A DNA stretch of 6,579 bases from Gammaproteobacteria bacterium (lineage in GTDB: Bacteria; Pseudomonadota; Gammaproteobacteria; Pseudomonadales; Pseudohongiellaceae), in assembly GCA_007571115.1 (NCBI GenBank), contig RKSA01000109.1:1-6579 (forward strand), in the 5' to 3' direction. Both the position numbers and the translations under genes were made by a program. Positions 1-5,298 of this stretch are shown in pieces. A model generated the notes under the pieces. The model was not told the DNA's origin. It made no database searches and saw nothing but the letters and a program-made list of their open reading frames with translations. Positions within the stretch are counted from its first letter, which is position 1. Every line of letters starts with the position of its first letter.

Positions 1-5
1 TGCGG

Positions 6-365
6 CTATTGGCGAGTGCCGGAAACCGGAATGTCGCCGAAGGGAGAGCTGAAGGCGCCTGCGAGTGAATCTCCGTCGACGGTGCCGCTGAAGTCGAGCG
101 ACATGGGCTGCCCCAGAGAGCTGACGGTGGCGCTGAACGTCACGTTGGCGCCGTCGTATTCGACGTCATCGAGCAGGGCCTCGCCGACTCCGGCGGCCAA
201 GATGTTGCCGGTGCCGTCTTCGCGCAAGGTCAGGGTGACCGGAATCACTCCCAGCGGGGTGTCCATGCTTGCTCCCCAGGCGCCAACCGCAGGAGGAGGG
301 CTGCTCGCGCAGCCGGCAAGAGTTGCCAGGGCCAGAGTCAGGCCCGCGCCGATCTTCGTTTTCAT
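6..365 (-). CDS. Small outer-membrane-type lipoprotein with a single beta-rich domain
   Basis: Encodes 119 aa of unknown function. The N-terminus is a lipoprotein signal: MKTK, a hydrophobic stretch, then the lipobox LAGC with the acylated Cys at residue 19. Ala-Ser follows the Cys, which in the known Lol rule favours the outer membrane. The mature part has no Cys and looks all-beta. The motifs TPLGVIPVT (36-44) and SPFGDIPVS (107-115) repeat near its two ends, with DG turns between. From memory, this resembles a small domain often found beside secreted or lipid-anchored hydrolases; here it stands alone. I chose ATG at 365 because AAAGG lies 7 nt upstream. A TTG at 383 would add MTKGAF but has no ribosome site. 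The stop TAG is 5 bases from the window edge. The upstream leader holds an unusual tandem repeat. Existence and lipoprotein nature are well supported; the role is unknown. Confidence 0.82.
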   Translation of the reverse strand: MKTKIGAGLTLALATLAGCASSPPPAVGAWGASMDTPLGVIPVTLTLREDGTGNILAAGVGEALLDDVEYDGANVTFSATVSSLGQPMSLDFSGTVDGDSLAGAFSSPFGDIPVSGTRQ

Positions 366-377
366 GAATGCACCTTT

Positions 378-454
378 TGTCAATGTTTGTCAATGTTTGT
401 CAATGTTTACTTGTGTCAGTGTTTACGTCTGCCAGTGTTTGCGTTTGCCAATGT
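378..454 (-). repeat. Compound tandem repeat, six copies of TGYCARTGT
   Basis: On the plus strand the 9-mer TGYCARTGT starts at 378, 388, 398, 414, 430 and 446. The first three copies are identical and spaced 10 bp apart. The last three diverge slightly and are spaced 16 bp apart, with the filler TTACTTG / TTACGTC / TGCGTT. Read on the minus strand, in the direction of the lipoprotein gene, each unit is ACAYTGRCA, and the three exact copies give TTGACA hexamers at 10-bp spacing. The array ends directly at the ribosome site of the lipoprotein gene. It could be a slippage-generated leader, a set of protein-binding sites, or redundant -35-like boxes; no good -10 follows at the right distance. 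Confidence 0.85.
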
Positions 455-464
455 CACGGTGCCT

Positions 465-492
465 ATTTTCCGGGGAATCGCGTAGCGGTCAA
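465..492 (-). promoter_or_regulatory. Candidate sigma70-type promoter for the lipoprotein gene
   Basis: On the minus strand TTGACC (487-492) is followed after 16 bp by GAAAAT (465-470). That is 5/6 and 4/6 matches to the sigma70 consensus at an acceptable spacing. Transcription would start near 458 and place the whole tandem repeat in the 5' leader. In a window this GC-rich, chance matches are fewer, but the call is still only by consensus and by position upstream of the gene. Confidence 0.35.
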
Positions 493-498
493 GCTTTT

Positions 499-513
499 GT
501 GCTGGTTCAGCAC
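499..513. other. Short perfect inverted repeat upstream of the candidate promoter
   Basis: GTGCTG - GTT - CAGCAC is a 6-bp perfect dyad with a 3-bp centre. It sits 6 bp upstream of the candidate -35 box of the lipoprotein gene and about 100 bp past the end of the exported-protein gene. No T-run follows on either strand, so it is not a typical intrinsic terminator. It may be an operator half-site pair or a chance palindrome. The rest of 493-614 shows nothing else that I can support. Confidence 0.3.
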
Positions 514-614
514 ATGTGGGACCAATAGGGGCTGTCCTTGTCGAAACGGAAGGGGGCTTGGCCGAACCCGACATTGGCATGACTTCTGCCAGGGGCGCAC
601 CGGGCTTGAGCTGG

Positions 615-1136
615 TCACTCGCCAGCTTTTGGCGTTGCGAGGAAGCGCCTGATTCGTCGCGCGTCCTCGGCGACGCATCCGCTGCTGTTGCGGTAGATGT
701 ATTCGACGCTGGCGGCGGTGATGGCTTCGCCCTTGCGCACGGTTTGGCGGAAGGTTTCGATTTCCATTGGCGGCAGGCCGCGATTCTGGTACATGTCGAT
801 GAGCAGGCGCAGCTCCTTTTCGCTGAGATGGTCGGCGAGGATTCGCGCGATGCCGTCGGCGAAGTTCTCCCAGGCGAAATTGCGGCTGTAGCATTCGGAG
901 ATGGCCCTGCGGACGCGGACGGACAGTTGCCGGTCGGCAGAGCTGGCGACGATCAGCGAATACGCGCGGATGATCTCCCTGGCCTGCTTGGCGGTAGCCG
1001 CCTCGAACCATGCTTCGGTGCCCGTCACGCGCAGCAGGCGGTTCGCTTCGGCTAGCGATTCGTCGCCGATGGCGGACCCCCAGGCGAGACTGAGGCAGAG
1101 CAATGCGACCGCTTTGCCTGGCATTGATCGTGACAT
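615..1136 (-). CDS. Exported protein resembling the DUF2059 family
   Basis: Encodes 173 aa of unknown function. Residues 1 to about 24 look like a Sec signal peptide: MSRSMPGK, then the hydrophobic AVALLCLSLAWGSA. The mature part is mostly helical. It has the layout I associate with DUF2059: an N-terminal helix LAEANRLLRVTG (28-39), and later a segment LSEKELRLLIDMYQNRG (104-120), which matches the pattern of an 'E-L...l..fY....G' helix-turn, followed by a helix rich in charged residues. Two Cys remain in the mature chain (82 and 154), so a periplasmic disulphide is possible. The ribosome site is weak: GGGG lies about 10 bases upstream of ATG 1136, and ATG 1124 is an alternative with no site at all. 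It lies 87 nt downstream of tRNA-Pro, with no visible terminator between. The family assignment is from pattern memory and moderate; the gene itself is likely real, given its signal peptide and length. Confidence 0.75.
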   Translation of the reverse strand: MSRSMPGKAVALLCLSLAWGSAIGDESLAEANRLLRVTGTEAWFEAATAKQAREIIRAYSLIVASSADRQLSVRVRRAISECYSRNFAWENFADGIARILADHLSEKELRLLIDMYQNRGLPPMEIETFRQTVRKGEAITAASVEYIYRNSSGCVAEDARRIRRFLATPKAGE

Positions 1137-1173
1137 CGTCGGTTGCCCCGGCTTGGCAGACGACCGCTTGCTC

Positions 1174-1213
1174 TTGTCTTGTTGTCGCTTGTTGCCGCTC
1201 GTTTTCGCTCGTT
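1174..1213 (-). repeat. Degenerate 10-bp tandem repeat in a U-free leader
   Basis: Four 10-bp units lie end to end on the plus strand: TTGTCTTGTT, GTCGCTTGTT, GCCGCTCGTT and TTCGCTCGTT. The minus-strand copies read AACGAGCGAA, AACGAGCGGC, AACAAGCGAC and AACAAGACAA. They sit between the tRNA-Pro 3' end and the exported-protein start codon. The wider segment 1164-1214 contains no A on the plus strand, so a leftward transcript would have 51 consecutive bases without U. Such a leader would be weakly structured. Confidence 0.7.
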
Positions 1214-1223
1214 GATGAGGAAC

Positions 1224-1300
1224 TGGTCGGAATGGCAGGATTTGAACCTGCGACCCCTGCCTCCCGAAGGCAGTGCTCTACCAGGCTGAGCTACACTCCG
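1224..1300 (-). tRNA. tRNA-Pro, anticodon CGG
   Basis: The reverse complement folds into a complete 77-nt cloverleaf. The acceptor stem is CGGAGTG/CATTCCG, with one G-T pair. The D stem is GCTC/GAGC, the anticodon stem CTGCC/GGCAG with loop TTCGGGA, and the T stem GCAGG/CCTGC with loop TTCAAAT. The discriminator is A and the CCA end is encoded (1224-1226). The anticodon CGG (plus positions 1264-1266) reads the Pro codon CCG, the same identity as E. coli proK. C1-G72 and G37 are typical of bacterial tRNA-Pro. It is transcribed away from nnr. Confidence 0.97.
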
Positions 1301-1342
1301 AACGAATTTCCCTTGCCCGTCCGTTGCTCGTTTCAGGGCTCT

Positions 1343-1366
1343 CGCACGGGCGAACGCACGGGCGAA
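1343..1366 (-). repeat. Perfect 12-bp tandem duplication in the tRNA-Pro leader
   Basis: CGCACGGGCGAA occurs twice in a row on the plus strand (1343-1354 and 1355-1366). On the tRNA strand it reads TTCGCCCGTGCG twice, starting at the last base of the TATAAT box. It covers the discriminator, the likely start point and the early leader. Confidence 0.85.
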
Positions 1367-1394
1367 TTATAGGCGCAGCGGCGAGTCTTTGGCC
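1366..1394 (-). promoter_or_regulatory. Promoter of tRNA-Pro (and possibly the genes beyond)
   Basis: A perfect -10 hexamer TATAAT lies on the minus strand at 1366-1371, about 66 bp before the tRNA 5' end. The -35 region near 1389-1394 reads GGCCAA and is a poor match. The bases just after the -10 box are GC-rich (TCGCCC). In known stable-RNA promoters a GC-rich discriminator goes with stringent (ppGpp/DksA) control; applying that here is inference. Confidence 0.5.
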
Positions 1395-1573
1395 AGTTTC
1401 GTTCTGCTTCTGGACGGTTTGCCGCGATTTGCGCGGATTCTGCGCCTTGCCTGCCTGGTTCCGCTTGCGCGGTTTTGAATATTTCTTCGCGGAAATTGCA
1501 TCGCTTTGAACTTGGTGACAAACTGTTGCGCTCCGGGCGGGAATTTCCGTCGCTGTCATCGGTCTTGCAGGGA
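1395..1573. other. Intergenic stretch before nnr, no firm feature
   Basis: This stretch should hold the promoter of the nnr-tsaE-amiB-mutL operon, but I find no convincing -35/-10 pair. AATATT at 1478-1483 is the best -10-like site and lacks a good -35. The nnr frame stays open back to a TTG at 1475, but that would add 33 residues unlike the family's N-terminus and has no ribosome site. Confidence 0.4.
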
Positions 1574-3121
1574 ATGCCATTGCAGAACAGTCTTCCGCGG
1601 GACTTGTATCGCGCCGAGCAGGTCCGTGAACTTGACCGGCTCGCGCTTGCCGCGCTCGGCGTCAGCGAGTTCGAGCTCATGCGCCGCGCTGGCGGCGCCG
1701 CGTTTTGCCGCGCCATGGAACGTTGGCCCCAGGTCCGGCGGCTGCTCGTTCTCGCTGGTGCGGGCAACAACGGCGGAGACGGCTACGTCGTTGCGGCGCT
1801 GGCGGCAGTCGAGGGCCTCGAAGTCGAGCTCGTCTGGCTCGTGGCGCCGGAACATCTCGCTGGCGCTGCCGCCGAAGCGTGGCAATTCGCTGTGGCAGCC
1901 GATGTTCCCATGGTTTCTTTTGACGAATTCCAAAGCCGCTCGCAGTCGGGAGCGGAACTCGTCGTCGACGCCTTGCTCGGCACCGGGCTCAACCGCCGGG
2001 TCGAAGGCGCCTGGCTGGAAGCGATCGAGTGGATCAATTGCGCGGGCCTGCCAGTGCTCGCCCTCGATATTCCCAGCGGCCTCGATGCCGACACTGGCAC
2101 GCCCCTCGGCGCTGCCGTGCGAGCCGACTTGACGGTGAGTTTCGTCGCCGTGAAGCGGGGGCTGCTCACCCACCAAGGCCCCGATCATGTTGGCGAACTC
2201 GTTTTCGACGACCTCGGCGCTCCTGCCGCGGAAGCGGCCGCTGGCGCTGCGCCCGAGGCCGAAGTCGAGCGCATCGACATCCATCGCGCCTCGAGCTGGC
2301 TGCCTCGTCGCGCACCTTCCGCGCACAAGGGAAGCAATGGCCATGTGCTGCTGATCGGCGGCGATCTTGCCATGGGAGGCGCCATCGTCATGGCGGCCGA
2401 GGCGGCATTGCGCGCTGGCGCCGGGCTCGTTAGCGTCGTGACCCGGTCGAGCCATCGCCCCGCCTTGCTCGCGAGGCGGCCCGAAGTCATGATGACCGGC
2501 ACGGAAGATGGCAGAGTCGATCTGCCAGCCTTGTTTGATCGCGCGAGCAATGTCGTTCTCGGCCCGGGGCTCGGACTTGGCGATTGGTCGGGCAATCTGT
2601 GGCGCGCTGCGCTCGCGGCGAGCCAGGCGCGGGGCCTGCCATTGATCGTCGATGCCGACGCCTTGCGGCTGCTGGCTCGCGGTGCCAGCGGCGAATCCGG
2701 CAGCCGGCGCGACGACTGGATTCTCACCCCACACCCCGGCGAAGCCGCAGCCCTGCTCGGCACCGAGGTCGAGCAGGTGCAGCGCGACCGTTTCGCCACC
2801 GTTGCCGCGATCCAGCGCCGCTTCGGCGGCCATTGCCTGCTGAAAGGCGTCGGCAGCCTGACTTGCGCGCCTTCGCGGTTGCCGCGCTTCAAGCTGTGTA
2901 GCGAGGGCAATCCCGGCATGGCGAGCGCAGGCATGGGCGATGTGCTCAGTGGTATCATCGCCGCCTTGCATGCCCAGGGGCTTCCCCTCGAGGACAGCCT
3001 CGACTGCGCGGTCTGCGTACACGGCGAAGCGGCGGACCTGGCAGCGGCGCAATACGGGCAGCGGGGCCTGGCCGCCACCGACCTGCTGCCTTTCGTCAGG
3101 AGGCTGGTCAATCCGCCTTGA
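1574..3121 (+). CDS. nnr: Bifunctional NAD(P)H-hydrate epimerase / ADP-dependent NAD(P)H-hydrate dehydratase
   Basis: Encodes 515 aa, the usual size of the fused bacterial enzyme (YjeF). It repairs damaged NADHX and NADPHX in the cytoplasm: the N-terminal domain interconverts R and S epimers, and the C-terminal ribokinase-like domain dehydrates the S form using ADP. The N-domain (about 1-215) shows GAGNNGGDG (62-70), DALLGTGL (132-139) and LDIPSGLDADTG (164-175). The C-domain (about 240-515) shows HKGSNGHVLLIGG (251-263), VLGPGLG (328-334), LTPHPGE (384-390) and GNPGMASAGMGDVLSG (445-460), whose Asp 456 is the expected catalytic residue. I chose ATG 1574 because DLYRAEQVRELD starts like the family. 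Its AGGG lies only 1-2 nt from the ATG, which is too close. A TTG at 1581 would have AGGG 7 nt upstream and is a real alternative. It is the first gene of the operon, and 55 bp separate it from tsaE. Confidence 0.96.
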   Translation: MPLQNSLPRDLYRAEQVRELDRLALAALGVSEFELMRRAGGAAFCRAMERWPQVRRLLVLAGAGNNGGDGYVVAALAAVEGLEVELVWLVAPEHLAGAAAEAWQFAVAADVPMVSFDEFQSRSQSGAELVVDALLGTGLNRRVEGAWLEAIEWINCAGLPVLALDIPSGLDADTGTPLGAAVRADLTVSFVAVKRGLLTHQGPDHVGELVFDDLGAPAAEAAAGAAPEAEVERIDIHRASSWLPRRAPSAHKGSNGHVLLIGGDLAMGGAIVMAAEAALRAGAGLVSVVTRSSHRPALLARRPEVMMTGTEDGRVDLPALFDRASNVVLGPGLGLGDWSGNLWRAALAASQARGLPLIVDADALRLLARGASGESGSRRDDWILTPHPGEAAALLGTEVEQVQRDRFATVAAIQRRFGGHCLLKGVGSLTCAPSRLPRFKLCSEGNPGMASAGMGDVLSGIIAALHAQGLPLEDSLDCAVCVHGEAADLAAAQYGQRGLAATDLLPFVRRLVNPP

Positions 3122-3176
3122 GGGCCCGCTTCCTGCTCCGCTTCCATTGCAGCATCTTCGGTACCCTTCAGCACTC

Positions 3177-3686
3177 ATGCAACGAACCGAGCAACGATTC
3201 GACGGAACCCTCAACGATGAGGGCGCGACTCTCGCGCTAGGAGCGCGCGTCGCCGCCGCGACCCTGGCGAGCGGCCCCGATTGCGTCGACCGCGCCCTGG
3301 CAATCCATCTGCACGGCGAACTCGGCGTCGGCAAGACCACGCTGGCGCGAGGCATCCTGCGCGGCTACGGCTTTGCAGGCCCGGTGAAAAGCCCTACCTA
3401 TACCCTGGTCGAGCCTTACGAACTTGCCCGGCGCCGCATCTACCATTTCGATCTGTACCGCCTCGCCGACCCTGGCGAAGTCGAGTTTCTCGGCGTCGAG
3501 GAATACTACTCGGGCAACAGCCTGTGCCTCGTCGAATGGGCGAGTCGCGGTGGTGCGCAGATTCCCCCTGCGGATCTGGAAATCGAGTTGTGCGGTGCGG
3601 GAGCGGGCCGCTCGTTCGAATGCATCGCGCGTTCTGCCGCCGGCAGTGCCATGGTCAGGAAACTGCGCGCTGAAGCCGATGTCTAA
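3177..3686 (+). CDS. tsaE: tRNA t6A biosynthesis ATPase TsaE
   Basis: Encodes 169 aa, slightly longer than E. coli YjeE. TsaE is the P-loop ATPase that works with TsaB and TsaD to make N6-threonylcarbamoyladenosine at position 37 of ANN-decoding tRNAs. The Walker A motif GELGVGKTT is at 47-55 (Lys 53, Thr 54). SPTYTLVEPY (72-81) is the family's switch-like segment. HFDLYR (90-95) carries the conserved His-x-Asp-x-Tyr-Arg. VEW (119-121) matches the conserved Glu-Trp. The N-terminal 35 or so residues include an extra GPDCVDRA insert before the first strand. The C-terminal tail after 150 is basic and poorly conserved. ATG 3177 has no clear Shine-Dalgarno site; no upstream start is better. The stop overlaps or adjoins the amiB start region. 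Confidence 0.96.
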   Translation: MQRTEQRFDGTLNDEGATLALGARVAAATLASGPDCVDRALAIHLHGELGVGKTTLARGILRGYGFAGPVKSPTYTLVEPYELARRRIYHFDLYRLADPGEVEFLGVEEYYSGNSLCLVEWASRGGAQIPPADLEIELCGAGAGRSFECIARSAAGSAMVRKLRAEADV

Positions 3687-3708
3687 GTCGCGGGGAGCGG
3701 ATGCAAGA

Positions 3709-5298
3709 ATGGCAGGAATCGCGAGAGTCGCGAGAGTCGCGAGAGTCGCAAGCATGGCCATGGTCGCATTTTGTCAGCGCCGTCAGCGCTATCAGAGATG
3801 GTCCGGGGCTTTCGCGGGAGCGGTTTTCGCCTTCGGCTTGTCGGCTGCGGGCGCTCCGGAAGCGCTCGGCGCCGAGGTCGAAAGCGTCCGGGTGTGGCGC
3901 TCTCCGGAGCGAACCAGGGTGGTTTTCGAACTCGGCGAGGCAACGAGGCACGAACTGATCCGCGCCGATCAGGCAGGGCAGTTGCTGATTGACCTGGAAA
4001 GCGCGACGATCGCCGCATCCTTCAACGACCTTGGCGGCTTGCAGTTCGGCGATGGTCCGGTGACGCGCCTGGCAGTTGCCGAGGCGCCTCCGGGCAAGAT
4101 CCGTTTTGTCGTCGAGCTCGCGGCGCCCGTCGAGCCGCGCATCTTCGCCCTGCCTCCCGTGCAGCAGTACGGCAACCGCCTGGTGCTCGACTTGTACGAT
4201 GTCGAGCCGCCACAGCAGACGGCTCCCGAACCGGAACTGGCCGCTCCCAAGCCGCCTCCGGTCATGGAAAGAGCTGCGCGGGAGGGGCAAGACCCAGCGC
4301 CGCCTCGCCTGCGCGACATCGTCGTGGCGATTTCTGCCGGCCACGGCGGCGAGGACCCCGGCGCGGTCGTCGGCACGAGCTTCGAAAAAGACATCAACAT
4401 GGCGGTTTCGCGCTATCTCTACCAGCGGCTGATCGCCGAGCCCGGTTACCGGCCGCTGATGATCCGCGAAGGCGACTATTACGTCCCCTTGCGCCGCCGG
4501 CCCGAGCTCGCCCGGCAAAACCGCGCCGATCTGTTCGTCGCGATTCATGCCGACGCCTATCGTTCGCCAAGCGCCAGCGGCATGACGATCTATGCCCTTT
4601 CCGGCGAGCGCGCCGACCGCGAGAGCGCCGCCAGGGTCGCGCGGAAGGAGAACACTTCCGACCTGATCGCGGGGGTCGATCGCGACTTGCGCCTGCAAGA
4701 GTTCGATGACAACGTCGCGCTCGCCCTGGTTTCGGTACACATGGCCTGGAGCCTCGAACAGAGCCAACTCGCAGGCAGCCACATTCTCAAGGCCGCCGGC
4801 GAGGTCACGCGGCTGCGCCGGGACAAGGTGCAGCAAGCCTCCCTGCAAGTGCTCAATTCCCCCGACATTCCGTCGATTCTCGTCGAAACGGGCTACATGA
4901 CCAATCCTGCGGAGCTGCGCAAGCTTCGCTCGGCGCCTTTCCAGCGCGAGCTCGCCGACGCTCTCGCCGCTGGCATCATGAACTACTTCGACGAGCGCGC
5001 CCCGGAAGGGACTCTCGCAGCCTGGCGCAAGGAAAACGGCTCTGCGGCGCCGCCTCCCGTGAGCGGAGCGGTGTTCGACCTCGCCGCCACGCTGGCGAGC
5101 GCTTTCGAAGTCGCCCCGGCCGAGGGCGAGCGCCCAGAAGAAAATGCCGAGTTTGATATCCACGTCGTCGAGCGCGGTGATACACTGTCGAGAATCGCTG
5201 ATCGATACTCGGTAAGCTTGGAAAGCCTGCGCGAAGCGAACGGCTTGCGCGGCGACCGGATCACGGCAGGCAGAGAATTGAAGATCCCCCGCAAATGA
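3709..5298 (+). CDS. amiB: N-acetylmuramoyl-L-alanine amidase AmiB with C-terminal LysM
   Basis: A 529-aa periplasmic amidase that cuts the peptide from MurNAc during cell separation. A signal peptide spans about 16-55 (basic QRRQRYQR, then GAFAGAVFAFGLSAAG, possible cut after ALGA 55). An AMIN domain for septal targeting spans about 56-165, followed by a Pro-rich linker (167-199), Amidase_3 (about 202-427) and LysM (482-529, HVVERGDTLSRIADRYSVS). Expected zinc ligands are His 212 (AGHGGEDPGA), Glu 226 (SFEKD) and His 280 (AIHAD). Glu 393 (VETGYMTN) is the expected catalytic residue. The segment 330-362 corresponds to the regulatory helix region of AmiB/AmiC, which in E. coli is relieved by EnvC or NlpD. 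The start is uncertain. ATG 3679 would overlap tsaE by 8 bp and give 539 aa. ATG 3709 has GGGGAG 11 nt upstream. ATG 3754 or 3760 would give an ordinary short signal peptide. The stop overlaps mutL as ATGA. Confidence 0.93.
   Translation: MAGIARVARVARVASMAMVAFCQRRQRYQRWSGAFAGAVFAFGLSAAGAPEALGAEVESVRVWRSPERTRVVFELGEATRHELIRADQAGQLLIDLESATIAASFNDLGGLQFGDGPVTRLAVAEAPPGKIRFVVELAAPVEPRIFALPPVQQYGNRLVLDLYDVEPPQQTAPEPELAAPKPPPVMERAAREGQDPAPPRLRDIVVAISAGHGGEDPGAVVGTSFEKDINMAVSRYLYQRLIAEPGYRPLMIREGDYYVPLRRRPELARQNRADLFVAIHADAYRSPSASGMTIYALSGERADRESAARVARKENTSDLIAGVDRDLRLQEFDDNVALALVSVHMAWSLEQSQLAGSHILKAAGEVTRLRRDKVQQASLQVLNSPDIPSILVETGYMTNPAELRKLRSAPFQRELADALAAGIMNYFDERAPEGTLAAWRKENGSAAPPPVSGAVFDLAATLASAFEVAPAEGERPEENAEFDIHVVERGDTLSRIADRYSVSLESLREANGLRGDRITAGRELKIPRK
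3721..3747 (+). repeat. Three exact 9-bp repeats at the amiB N-terminus
   Basis: GCGAGAGTC occurs three times in a row, encoding Ala-Arg-Val three times if translation starts at 3709 or earlier, or lying in the leader if it starts at 3754 or 3760. A looser 9-bp period follows at 3775-3801 (CAGCGC/CAGCGC/CAGAGA), encoding Gln-Arg-x three times. Because 9 is a multiple of 3, gain or loss of a unit would not change frame. Confidence 0.9.

Noticed and set aside
378..454. CRISPR-like array
   Set aside because: Units are about 9 bp with 1-7 bp gaps and degenerate copies, far too short for repeats and spacers, and no cas gene is present.
499..513. Intrinsic terminator for the exported-protein gene
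   Set aside because: The hairpin has only 6 bp, and no T-run follows it on either strand.
16..528. 170-codon plus-strand open frame opposite the lipoprotein gene
   Set aside because: The minus strand has a lipobox and a well-placed ribosome site. The plus frame crosses the tandem repeat and has biased, unstructured composition.
1103..1372. Open frame containing MAGFEPATPASRRQCSTRLSY
   Set aside because: It reads antisense through tRNA-Pro; this peptide is a well-known false protein produced from tRNA genes.
1556..3355. 599-codon antisense open frame opposite nnr and tsaE
   Set aside because: The opposite strand encodes clear family motifs throughout. The antisense frame has no recognisable domain and follows from GC-rich codon usage.
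3772..3801. Twin-arginine (Tat) signal in AmiB
   Set aside because: QRRQRYQRW has two Arg in a row, but the following residues do not match the S/T-R-R-x-F-L-K pattern. A Sec signal is at least as likely, as for E. coli AmiB.
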